A DNA stretch of 64,000 bases. It comes from Echinococcus granulosus (Eukaryota > Platyhelminthes > Cestoda > Cyclophyllidea > Taeniidae). The stretch is from NCBI RefSeq assembly GCF_000524195.1, contig NW_020170432.1, positions 149,479 to 213,478 of the forward strand, in the 5' to 3' direction. The translations under genes were made by a program, and so were the position numbers. The notes under the pieces are model-generated. The model was not told the origin of the DNA, ran no database searches, and saw only the letters and a list, made by a program, of their open reading frames with translations. Shown here in pieces: positions 51,629 to 63,575 of the stretch (position 1 is the stretch's first letter; every line of letters starts with the position of its first letter).

Positions 51629-52222
51629 GTGCTACATAACGAAGCCCGCTTGGTCTCTACTAGTTCGGCAAACTGGTCTGGAATGACTATGGATCAAAGC
51701 CATCTGCCACTGGATGCATCCACGTCAATATCCCCCAAACAGTCGGGTCTAATCGTCAAAAGGATTTTCTTAGCTCCTTTCCAACTTATTTACACTGTTT
51801 GGATCCGTGCGAGGATCACTACTGTATCCTCCAAAGCCCCCACTCATACCCAGAGGAGCCCTTGCCATAACCCTACCTCAAATTCACCGAACCAATCAAT
51901 GGTAGATGCTTCTTCAAAGTGGTCGGAGGTAGCACCTGTATCCACTCCTCCTACAGTCACTAAGAAGCTATAAGTGCTGCGCCGAATTTTCAGCCACTGT
52001 GGGCTCCCAGAGACGTCGATCTCAAACACCGGAACACATTTCTTTTCCTGGGAATCCCATGCCATTGCGCATATTTGTTCTCCGCTCTTTCACTCTCAAT
52101 CCAATGAACAAGCGGGGAGTTTTGTTGATATGCGTAATCAAATGAATCTGCATAAAACCACCAATCACCAGCTTCACTCGGATCAACGCATCGATGGATT
52201 CGAAATCAAGCAACAGCCCTAA
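51629..52222 (+). mobile_element. decayed Ty3/gypsy-type integrase fragment
   Basis: One reading frame shows integrase core features: VDASSKWSEV, then LRRIFSHCGLPETSISNTGTH and a SPLFHSQSNEQAGSFVD block, the usual spacing around the second and third catalytic positions. An in-frame TAA at 51971-51973 interrupts it, the expected acidic catalytic residue after the N-G-T motif region is not clear, and sequence upstream and downstream is scrambled. It is a non-functional remnant. No long terminal repeats were identified. Confidence 0.75.
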
Positions 52223-52501
52223 GCAACATGTACTGGAAGTCTCGACGAGACTCACAACCAACAGTGATGTCTACACCTGACATCTGGATGAGACACCACA
52301 ATCAACTACGTCTGTGATACGTCAAGGAACCAGCAGCTAAGATACCGCCTCCAACTGTAGACGCTACTACGCAGATCACCATCGATAAAAAGATCCATGT
52401 TGGACACAGTACTTCAGCAATTCATTCAAGACGTCAATTTTATACACAAAGCAGATATCCATTCATTTGGAAGAGAAGGGAGGCGCAAGTCATTCAGATC
52501 T

Positions 52502-55500
52502 TTACTGCAACATATATGTGCAGGAGACCCACACACCAGGTCGTTGAATCATATCGGCCCACTGTTGCGAGGCCCTATAGATCCCCGAATGGCCCATTCT
52601 CAGACCCCCGATTACAGCTTCTTGATTGTGCACGAGGATGTCAAAGAAGACAATTTGCAACTGCTCCTTGGGCACATTGAATGTGAACCGACTGTCCCAC
52701 ACTGGTTCAGCGGTTTCGGTTCTCACCGAAGTTCGATGGATTTTACCCACCTTCTCGGTTATTGCTACAGGCTCTTTACCGGAGGCTTTTGTCTTGGATC
52801 CCAAGCGTATTGATCCTACGGCCGAGAAGGGCGAGGACTTCTTGCAGATGCGCGTCTTCTGCTGTACACTTACCCACAACTGCATTAGACTGCCGTTCGG
52901 GGCGCGCATCTCCTTGCCTTTGATGATCTACAACATACAAATTCTGTTTGTCAACCATGGTCACTACTTCGGTGGCAGGGCTCTATACTCTTCCCAACTC
53001 TGCCTCTCAGCTCAGCCGTGGAAGGACCTACGACCAAGCTTCTAGGTCCCTTAATCCTTGTTAGCTACTTTACTGAACATCTCTTGTGGGTGGTTGCCTC
53101 TGTAGAAATTTCCAACGGAAGAAGTGTAAACCTCCGNNNNNNNNNNNNNNNNNNNNNNNNNNNNNNNNNNNNNNNNNNNNNNNNNNNNNNNNNNNNNNNN
53201 NNNNNNNNNNNNNNNNNNNNNNNNNNNNNNNNNNNNTTCGAACCACGTCGCTTTAAATCATACTACTTATAAGTAAATAAGGAGCAGTAGTGGTAAGATC
53301 GCAATTTCTGTCATCCGGTTGATTACACTCCTTCTAAGAACTTAGAAAAATTTGTCCAACTTTCTGGTCCAAAAGAGCCACTCTCGACTCACATCAACAC
53401 AAAAGAAGATTGAAGGAATGGACAAGAGAAGAGCCGTCTTGCCTCAGACGGCGATCAGGAGAACTTACGGAGATTATAATCTTGCCCTGATGGGGATCGA
53501 AATTCAACCCAATCTCCAGCGTGCCATAGTAGGGACGCATCTCGGGCACACGATTGATGAAATGCCATCCCTCCAGTCTGCGAATAATGAAAGGTCTTTC
53601 GGACTCCGGCAACTCCGTTTCCGAGTCTTCATACTCATTTTGCAAATTCGCATATTGATTCGTCTTCCCCTTTTTTGGTTGATAAAGAGAATATTTATTT
53701 TTAAATGCGTTTTGGCTATTACTGCTTGAGACCTTCCGTCCCCCACAATCTGGGTGGGTTTGGGGAATCACCTAGACTATTACTGTGCGCCCATAACAGG
53801 GGCTACGTCTGGCCCTGGGTATGGTAGATGACCTGTGTCCTTAGGTAAGGAGGTTGGTGAATTGTTTTTTTTTTCCACAGCGAAAATGCAATGTTAGATT
53901 TAAGCTCAATACTTCTTGCTCCATACTACTTATAACTAAATAATTGGCATTAATGGAATAATTAGAGGGGGAGGATTTTGCAAGGAGTTCTCGTAATAAA
54001 TGTTATTGTTCTTGTTTGAGCATTCTTTAAGGAAAAGTTATCAATTGAACATACTGCTTTTGGAATGAATGGAGGTATAGCTAACTCCCTTATAGTATCC
54101 AAGTGCGTCTTCATTTCTGCTTTGGCTACGCGCAGTTCTCGAACTGAGACGCTGTCCATGAGCTCTGGATCTTGCAGTTCTTCACGAACAGCCTCGCTAT
54201 TGCATATAGATTGCTAGAAAGCATAGAGAAATCCTTTGTCACATGTCATGGGCCGTTATTCTCTGATGACAGCGGGCATCAGTGGTAGTGTGCATGCAAC
54301 AATGTGGCAGGTAATGCGGCTTTGGAGGACTTTGGGTACAGTACGGTACGTTTGAGGAACCTTCTAAACTCTTAGAATTTTGAAGAGAAACAGTTTTAAT
54401 CCGTCCGCACGCCTATGATCAGGCCACCTGTCTGTCAGATCTTGGCCGCTTGATGAGCAAAATTTCGTGTGACCAAATTATGTACAAGGCGGATTTCTTT
54501 CTTCTGTGGCAACGAAAAACCCGGCGTTCACCTCAGAGATGTTGGCGATATTGTTTAAACATTGTGTTAGCAGTGAAAGCCTGCCTACTCATTAAATCAT
54601 TCCCCCAAAATTGGTTAATCTCTCGGTCCCGTTTTGACTTAAACACGCCTAATTTTGCCTAACAAAGGCATAAACAATAAAAACGGGATCTAGCAGTTAG
54701 TAATCTTTCCATTGTACTGGTCTTTTAGCCGCTCTTTTTGTAGTCACAAAATGAACAAAAGGAAACACGAAATGGACTTGCTAAGGAATTCAATTTTGTC
54801 TACCATTATGTAGTTGTGGGGAAAAGTAAATCACAGTCCTTTTCCCTCCTTTGCTTAGAGCGGGTTTACTTAACTTATCAATTGTGGTTAGAAGTCAGCA
54901 ATTAACGATTTTATGTGTTTTGAAGCAAGAAGTTTGGGTTTTTTTCCCTTAAGGTCACGATACTAGAGAGGTAGAGAGGCATCTGGAAAAGTTAGTGCAG
55001 TCTTTGGTGATAAAAGTTCAATCAGAGAAAGCTTCACCGAACGGCTTCCCTCTCTGAAGTTGTCATCGATACAATCGAACGTTATATCTCAACAAGAAAA
55101 TCACAACCTCCTGCAAGAACTGCATTTGAGAAGCAGGCTTAGCCCTTCAGAAGCCAAAAAAAAGTTTAGTTATAGCCACACCTGTTTCTGCCCGACTACC
55201 TACCTACTAACTAACCGGCCTAGTTGTTATTTGCACTTTTTTGCCCACCTGTACCAAGTGGATGGCTAAAAGGTGGAGCTGGGAGAAATATCATCGAAGG
55301 AACACGGAGGGTGAACCATACTCAAGAGGGGAGGGTTCACCTGAAAGTGATACATCTACCTTGAAGCTATTCGCCACCCAGATTCAACCGTCTGGTTGAG
55401 GGCATTTATGGATGGTGCTTTCTACTACCGTCATGTACTTGCTGGGATGCAGCTTTAGAAGCGTTGTAAAGTCGGTGGGTAAGGCAGACGGATATGCAAT

Positions 55501-58500
55501 TCACTTACGCAATTCAACCGACAGTTAATGAAATGTGGGTGAAAGACATGAGGAAAATAGGACCGAGGACAATCAGGAGTAGCGCAATGCCCCACCCATT
55601 TCTCTCCATGTTTTATCATGCTTGCCTTCCATTACACCGGTCCCTCCCACGAATTACACCCAGTCAGCTCTGTGAACCATACTGAAAATCTTTTGAAGTT
55701 TTCGGCTACCCGGCATTTCCATAGATAGGCTTCCAGGAATTAAAGTGTTGGGTCCTTAACACCTGAGTATAATTTTTTGTGAGTGTGGGTGTGCGTAGTA
55801 GATCTCAGAGCAATTGTGGCGCGGCTATCAGTAAATCCACATTGAATGGATTCTACTGCAGTCCGCCTCCTCAGTACGAAGCATCTCGGTGTAACTCTAG
55901 CTTTGAGAAGATGTACTTTTCGCTCACTCAAGTTCCCTGTATTTCCTCCGATGGCATTTCTCCGAGCTCCAAGTGATATTCATCACCCTTTCTTAACACT
56001 CAGTTTGGACAACCACTTGAAACAGACATTAGGGGGGTGGAAAATAGAACTGTCGTAATATGCAGATGGAGGTGGTCAGCTCTAGGTTCTCTGACCCTGG
56101 AACTGGGAAGTTTTGCCACAAAGTGAACGGACAAAAAATTCTGTCGACTGCTATCTCATCAAAAGACATATAAGCAATCTAATTCTTGAGGTCCCGAGGG
56201 ATTATTATTCCCTCCCAAATCGCCTGTCTTTGCCCTTTTTGAAGCATTTCTGGTGATGAACTTATCTTAAAGTCACATATTCAGAAATCTTTTTTCAGTT
56301 CTTCAAAATTACAAATTGCCCTGGAAATCCGTGAGCTAGCAGTAAATCAGGGGTTTGGAAGTGGGCTAAAGTGAAGTTAGGACCTGAAACTTCCTAGATA
56401 AACGCATGTCCTGACTGGAGCGAAATTGGCCGACCAGTTTCTTCCCCAAAGTTTTTAGAGTACTGGACTCTTTACAGCGATGCCGAAATTCTGTCTCTTC
56501 TTCAAACACCAACACCACCGTCTATTTGGCTTTAAAGCGATGAAAATGTGGAGGTGTTTAAAATGTACCAATTTTTACTCATAGGGAGTGAAAGACCTCG
56601 TTAAGTAGTTTGCGAGTGGTAGAATCAATCCTAGTGAGTGAGATATTTGTTGAAGAAGAGGGAAACTCACCAATTCTTCCATCTCTGCATCTTGTCCAGG
56701 TATCGGAGAAATCGTGCCTTCAAGCCATCTAGCTACGGCCTCCTTCTCTGCCAAAGGCTTTTCTCGTGGCAATTCAATCTCCACTCTTTGCTCCTCCTCC
56801 TCTCCATTCTGTTGGTCTGTGTTGCCTTCAGGCTCTTGAACACCTGTAACTTTCAGACGTCGTAGTGGCTTTTCGGGTACTACTTTATAAAATAAATTTG
56901 GAGAGTTTATAGAATATTCTTAGGCCTTACATAAGTCACATGTTGGGTGATTAAGAACACACTACACTCTTCCCAGGCGCCAGGATGTGGTTAGACGGTG
57001 CGCATTGTGATTCAACTCCACACACTAGTGAGGCGACTCTCAGTCAGCTTCACTGCATTAATATGGAGAAAGTGAACTTGCCCAAATACCTCCTATCCTG
57101 CTTAATTTCACCTTTTATGAGCAAATGATTATGAATTATGTACTTCCGCAAGACGGTAAAAGGAATGAGGCTATGGAGCCAGAAGCAGTATACCGAAAAA
57201 TTGTGCGGGCTTAAATGGATTTAAAGGCAGGTTTTTCAATTTCCAGCGAGTGATGAGATCTCCAAAAAGTTTCCTTTTTGCATTCGTAATAACCCAATGT
57301 AGTACGGCCGAACGTACTACTTATTAACCTACAGAGGACGTGGCAAACTACCAACCTGGTCCAAAGGTCATGCTACAGAGCGGAAGTGTGACCTGCAGCG
57401 ACTGAAGTGACCGCGTAAACAAATACGCACAGTCAAACAAAAGGTCAGATTCCTACGGACGATTCATAATAAACCAAGGCAAGACATCCAAACATACTAC
57501 TTACTAACCTATGGAAGTGATGGAAGACTATGAGACGCAGAAGGGAATTATGACCTGCGGCGACAGAAGTGACTGCTTATTTATACACACACGATTGAAT
57601 ACGAGGTCAAATTTCTGCAGTTAATTCATAATAAGTCAAAGTATTATGACTGAACATACTACTAACTAACGTACAGAAGGACTGGACTACTACCAGCCTG
57701 CTCCGGTGGCCGTGCAGGAGGGTGAAAGTGTGACCTGCGGCAATTGCCAAATACCAACGGTTTGATTAGATAAAAATCCACTCATGCGTTTCGTAGCAGA
57801 AGGACTGTGTTCTCGTTACAACATCATGGGGCAGAGAAACTAGAGGTCCCAATCTTTGCAAGGTTGTTGAAAGCACCTGCCTTCCCCCCATATGATCTGT
57901 CACTCTAGCTCATTTGATTTGATCCATTTCCATAGATATTTGGTTTGAAAGTCACCAACAAATGGGTGCGACCCATCAGTTTCCATCCCACCAAACTTCG
58001 CTTTTCGGCTATTCTAGGGACCTACATCCTATCCCACCACTAAAACAAACCCATTAAATAATTTTTCCACATTTTTAAAAATCTAGCACCCTAAGAAGTG
58101 CAAAATCATGGACAGCATCTGCGATGGCATTAAATACAGGCCCAAAAAACTAATTATTTGGTGGTCAGTCACGCATAGGGCGTCACTCTCTCAATACCCT
58201 TTTTCGGCCATCCTTAAGGGGCCCAGTTTTACCACTAAAGCTGCCAGAAAAACGTCATAGATTTTGGAATTGTTATCATCCAACTTACCCATTTTATTAC
58301 TACTACCGGTTAATTTTTTGTGGAGTTTAACCAACGGAATCCTCACTTCTCCAATGAAGTCCTCCCTCGGTGCTTCTGGAGGTTTGGTGGGATAACGCTC
58401 AAACACCTTGAAAACCACCTCCAGGTGTTTTAGTTGTCGATTTTGAATCCCCTACGTAAAAAATAAGAGATTTTCTGCAAAATTATTATCATCTACTAAG

Positions 58501-61396
58501 ATGAAACTTTAAGTCCACTTTTTTCAAAAAGGGATTTTGAGTTACTGTGTCGTTGAAAATGAGGATAGAATTTTTGGAACTCTCTTTGGGGAAACTTTTA
58601 CACCGGTATGAAGCTTAATCTCGGCCATTTTCAACGTCATTCATTGAAATAAGTGACCTTACAAAAGTCCAAAATAACACTGCCCCGTGAATTCCATCCC
58701 TATTAGAACTCTACCTCTGGAAGCCAGAAGCAAAATCCTAAAACTTTTGCCTCTTGTTTCTCACCTTCCTAATGCCCATTTTACAAGTAGTCATATGACT
58801 TTTTATTACTCTGGTGCAAGAAGAGGTGATAAGTATACCCCAGTGTTTGGCGGAATAGCATCCAGGGTTAGAGCAGGGACGAGGCAGTACCACCCTCTCT
58901 CGCCTAATTATCGTATGTTCCTCCAAGTCACACCGAACCAATTCCATAACAATCACTTCTGTTACATTTTATGGATGTAATGCAATGATCATCCTCTCTC
59001 ACCAGAGAATTTACGATTAAGGCCTTCACCACCAGGCTCTCTGAGGAAAATCAAGAAACCTTTTATTGGAGGTTATGCTGTTCATAGGACCGAAAAATGC
59101 ACAATTTTTCTCGGATGGAGAGGATTTTTACACCTGATTTGGTGTTTTAAACTTCATTTATCTGTTCGTAACACCTTCTGATGCAATCACTTACCATGAG
59201 TAGATAAGAAACACATGTCACATAAATGTGACACTAAGAGAGATCGTACAAACCTGCACACTTTACCTAGTTATTATTGAGAAAAGGAAAAAACCACATA
59301 CAGTAAAGACGAAATTTTCATTCCACACAGGTTTGCGAGTTCTCCAGTAGATTGAGGAAGAGGAAGCATCAGCGGTGTGTGTTTTCCCAGGGACCCTGTG
59401 ATCCCCATTTGGACGGTAGATCATATTACGGTTGGAGTTGAGCTTATTTAGCATACTCAACTTTGGCTGTGGTCGGATCACTTGTTTATTGCTTCCACTG
59501 CTCTCCACAGTCACGGCAACTCGTGCATTCAACGTCACCTCAAGAGGATCCCGTGGACGCAGGTGATTGGCTCCCAACAAGGTCACTCTCAAGGCCTCGC
59601 GATTAACGTCATAACTGAATAAACAAAAAATTACGACTTCACTGAAAGCTTAAGATATGGAGCCATATTTTTTTGCAAAAAAAACCATTTCACTCGGTCC
59701 ATCGGTGCCTTACACCTCATTGTGCCCTTTGCTTTTTTCTTCCTCCTACCTTGAGCCTTCGGTGGAATCTGATAGATGTGGTTTGCACTTTTCTACTTCA
59801 TAAATTTAAAGTACTGCCTGAGAGTGGTTCTGGTGACTAATCCATCTGGAGCAGATGCATCATGCTCAGGTTGATCCTCTATGGAGAATTACCTAGGATT
59901 CATGCATCACCTATAAATACCTTCGTGATTGGCGAATTATTTTATCTGTGGTGAGAAGTTTGGTACATGTATTAAAACATGACGATAGGCTTTGAAGAAC
60001 ATCTTTACTGCTTTAAGGTGTGGTCTTGGTGAAGAATTGTTGGCTGACTAACTGACTGACACAGCATGAGAAGTGGCTTTGACGGATCACTTTATTGGTC
60101 ACCCCTCAAGGTCGCGCACTATCAAGGCAGCTCTCGACTTATCACTGCAAGACTGCTCTTGCTTTACTTACGTGGGCTTAACTACAGGAGGAAAGGGTTA
60201 GAATGAGATACTTTTTATGATACAGATTGAATAGGATCAGCAAAACTATTCCCTTAGAAGGAGTCAGAACGAGAGCGCCAGCCGAAAGGTGTAACCTAAG
60301 ACCCCATAGGAGAAAACCAACCCATGTAAAAATTGTCTGATCTGTGAAGGCTGGAGGAAAAAAAAGGGAAAGAGGAGGGGTGAGAGATACAGCTTCATTT
60401 CTATCCTCATCTTACATGATGCCTTTAAAGCTCTAAGTGTTAATCATCGGCTCTGGGTAATGCCGAGCTCTCAGGACTCCTACTTACCCTCTTTTCATCA
60501 TTACAAAAGCACAAACGGCACGTACATGAGTTGGAAATTGAGAATTCCTAATTGATGGTCAACTCCATGATCTTGAAGACATCCTCGACGCTCCGCAATG
60601 AGACGCTCCATCTCCTCCTTGCGTCGCCATTCTTCATCCTCCTTCTCGACTTTGCGGCGAAGTGCCTCAAAGGATTGTTCACTCTCGTGCTCGGCGATCC
60701 GCTTTTGAAGCACCTCTGGTGGGATTAGGGTGCCCAGGGGGTAATTACCTTAATGTAGTTGGATAAGGTGACCCCTATGGTACCAGTTACAGATGTAAAG
60801 CTCTTGCGAAGGTTTGACGCTACTCCTTCAATCTCACCCTTTCACAGTAAGACAGTTTTCTTCTTAGGTCAAGCATAGTACGGTTAAAGGAATATTTGTG
60901 GATTTTGCTGGAATTCCAGAGCACCGGACCTTAGCCGTACGCTTTGCTTATGGACCTGATCATCCAGAAGAGAGAGTGTCATTCATTTGATGTGGCACAT
61001 CGCCAGGACGACATCAATTAAGTGTTCATTGCATGTCAGGAGGTCGTCATTGATATTGACAAGACTGCGCTTTGATACCACCAGTAGTCTACCCTTTCAA
61101 AGTAACTTGGCATCTTTACCATATATCAACATAGTGGTTGGCAAGAGTTGAGTGGACTTAATCTTTGTGAAAAGGTGCTTCAGAATCTGGATGGTAACTC
61201 CACACACTTCGTAAGCCTCCAAAATATACCAAACATAACCTCCAACTCTTGGAGCATACAAAAGTGTGGAAAAAAACAAAGAACAGAGGGGGGGATGCGG
61301 GCCTGAGGACTTACTGAGGTTGGTCTGTTTGTCCGGTTCAGCTTTGCTATTGGATCCTTTGAATGAACTGAAATTCACACGTTTGAAAAACGCCAT
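52502..61396 (-). CDS. tandem C2-domain protein (synaptotagmin/rabphilin-like superfamily)
   Basis: Eight exons, 61396-61315, 60748-60526, 59614-59302, 58451-58289, 56879-56671, 54213-54055, 53669-53469 and 52927-52502, join in phase to 1,776 nt (591 residues). There is no signal peptide or membrane segment at the start MAFFKRVNFSSF. Residues about 38-80 are a charged helix (EALRRKVEKEDEEWRRKEE). C2A is about residues 90-260 (GILNFQLIYDVNREALRVTL, KPVWNENFVF, FIGEVRIPL) with a roughly 50-residue Ser/Asn-rich insert. An acidic linker follows, then C2B, about 430-591 (GTLEIGLNFD, EPVWDSRFTF, and the closing WADMIQRPGVWV). Tandem C2 proteins act in vesicle traffic and membrane contact. Most calcium-binding Asp residues are absent, so binding may be calcium-independent. 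The subfamily was not recognised. Confidence 0.82.
53137..53236. other. assembly gap (100 N)
   Basis: A 100-N placeholder in the last intron of the tandem-C2 gene (52928-53468). The flanking exons join in phase and restore a continuous C2 strand, so no coding sequence seems lost. Confidence 0.98.
53259..53293 (+). repeat. 35-bp repeat, also near 53922
   Basis: CATACTACTTATAAGTAAAT and the following bases recur with a few changes at about 53922-53956. Both copies start like the unit of the array at 57.3-57.7 kb, suggesting that the family is scattered through this gene's introns. Confidence 0.4.
57283..57740 (+). repeat. degenerate 160-180 bp tandem repeat
   Basis: Three copies start with CRTACTACTTAYTAACC-like strings at 57313, 57493 and 57655, so the spacing is 180 and then 162 bp. 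Each copy contains a GTGACCTGCRGCGAC-like block, and copies 1 and 2 end with ATTCATAATAA and a following CAA; a partial preceding copy begins near 57283. The array lies in a tandem-C2 intron. It could be a satellite fragment or the interior of a transposon. Confidence 0.7.
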
Positions 61397-63029
61397 GTTG
61401 ATGAAATGAGCCTCTACAGCACACACACTCGCATATTCCACTCATTGGACTCGGTGATTTGTAGCTTAAGCACACTAGCACCCACATGGAAGCACAAACA
61501 TGCAACACCAATCAGGAGGGTCTTACGTGTCACATGTGTGAGCCACAGAGTTCTCTCTCTTGCTTAATATACCACATGGGTGTCAGTACAGCTAATGTGC
61601 ATCATTCTTGAAGCGAGATCCTGGGTGAAAATTTGGAAGGACCGAGATGTGCCAATCAAAAGTTTTGCCTGTCGCCATACCCTCCATCTGCAATGTCGCC
61701 TTGGGGCTTATTCACATCAATCAGAATCAGGATAAATTTGTTTGTGTCTTTGTCAGATGATATGTATCAATGAAATGACGTGGTACGTCATGACATCACT
61801 AGCGCCACAGGGATCGGATAAATCACGTAGATAAACTGACAGTTCAGAACGTATTGCAGCTCCCTGCTCCTTGTGATTTTCCGGGTGATACAAACCCGAC
61901 CTGTGCCTTGAAGATCGGCCACGAGGTATGCACAAGGTTCTTCCCTCGGTTTTCGAGAGGGCAAGAACGTTTCCAGGTCCAGCGTCAGTGATGCAATCAG
62001 AGGATTTCGATGACTTGGGATCTACGTCCACCTTATCAGCTGAGTTTTGGAGCGGTGCCATATCCACTGCTCTGTGCCATCCTAATATCATTATAATCCT
62101 ACCTAGTTGTCGAATTAGGTTCCATCCAACTAATGGGACCATGAAAAAGGAATCATTTCGTCAAAGAAATTAGAGCGCTAGGCGAGGCTTTTTGAAAAAT
62201 CCAAGTTTTCACCAGCCTTTTTACACAACAAGAGAATGGAGGGATCGTCAATATTCGCCTGGGTTTCAATGCCTTTTGTGTTGTGAGTCTTTTTGCAGCA
62301 AATGCCTTCTTCTTTGGCGCTTGAGTTCAATATTCAAATATCAAGTTCAGATTTTTCATTCATTTGGATGAGAATATAGGGGCTAGGTGGCTATAAGACT
62401 GGACATAGGATCTTGTCACCATGGTGGCGATCTAAGTAGTTGTAAACTGTGCAAGGTCATGATACCCAGAAGTCGATAAGGTCAATTATCCAGAGATGGC
62501 ACAAATTTTGACGGTCCAAAGGCGCGCAATTGGATACGTCCGATCACCTATAAACTCACTGAGGCGCGAATAAGAAAAATGGATCTGGAATCCCACTTTT
62601 ACATCCTATGTCAGTATGCCAATTTGATTTACACGACGGAAATGAAAGGCTATAAACTTAGAAGGTTAGTTTTACCTTGAATTTCCCACTATCTTAGTGA
62701 GAGACTTTACTTACAATTCTTCAGATAGACGGTTGAGCTCAAGTGTAAGCAAAAGAGGGTAAAATTAGGGGGTAACAAGGTATTAGCTAGAACCGCCTTC
62801 GTCATCGAGGGTGGGGTAGATTGAGGCCTTCAGGAGACTCACCAAGACGATTTGGAAGAACCTATTCCAATAGAGCATAACCTAAGGGTCAAATAAAAAG
62901 CGCCCTTGTGAATTCGCGCACGAAATTGTAGTCCAAATTAACCGAAAGAAACCAACAATCTTATCCTGGCGGAGTCTTATGTATAAAAGGGATGAGATCA
63001 ACCGACGTTCATTCCTTTTAGGCTAAGGA

Positions 63030-63240
63030 TGTCTGAAATCCTAGATCCATGACCAACCACTAAACCTAGAGTCATGCTCTCACTCATCCCCTCCTGATTG
63101 GCTCATCGTGAAGGTGAAATGCACTCTAAGTGTACTGATGCTTGTTTGAAGACCAAGGCCAATCAGTTACCATGGCTACGCGTAACTGTGGCTTTTGTCC
63201 ACCTCCGCACTCTAGCTATGAGGCGCGTACGCACTCACCG
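63030..63240 (+). repeat. dispersed repeat, copy B
   Basis: Second copy of the sequence at 50020-50200. The following stretch, translated CPPPHSSYEA, resembles HPPPHSSYVG at about 49415-49455, hinting at a third, rearranged copy. This suggests an interspersed element of some hundreds of bp. Confidence 0.45.
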
Positions 63241-63506
63241 CGATCTCCTTTGCTGACTCATTCACCTCAATCGATAAGGGCATCTGTTCTGCAGTATTTA
63301 GCTATCGATTATCGGATTAGGCGATCGATGGGATTTTGGCCATTATTGCCTGTTGGCGTAACAAACTTCACTCTGTTCAATGCCACTTTTCTCGCATTTG
63401 AAACAGTTCTTCTGTTAAAGTTTTGTTGAATCCGATGGATGTGATCCGAGGAAGACATCCTTATAAATCTGAATTGGATTTAAAAGTTGTGGTAAGGGCA
63501 GAGAGG

Positions 63507-63575
63507 GATGAATGGATGGATGGAAGAATTGCTGGCTGGACGGCTAAGCGAATGGATGCGGGATGGATGGATTCC
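63507..63575. repeat. GATG microsatellite
   Basis: Imperfect GATG units (GGATGAATGGATGGATGG and again near 63560), the same motif as the arrays at 17.7 and 18.9 kb. Confidence 0.7.

Larger units (their letters stand above)
48547..52501. other. repeat-rich intergenic region
   Basis: About 4 kb between HD-PTP (plus) and the 3' end of the tandem-C2 gene (minus). It includes a gypsy-type integrase remnant, a dispersed repeat and many short open frames without family similarity. No host gene is supported. Confidence 0.6.

Noticed and set aside
60870..61080. Plus-strand stretch with protein-like text (IFVDFAGIPEHRTL and so on)
   Set aside because: It is interrupted by stops after about 40 codons, lies in a tandem-C2 intron and matches no family I can name; possibly transposon debris, but not supportable.
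61753..62142. 129-codon minus-strand frame upstream of the tandem-C2 gene
   Set aside because: No recognised domain, ATG context or splice sites; both strands are open in the same stretch, which suggests chance.
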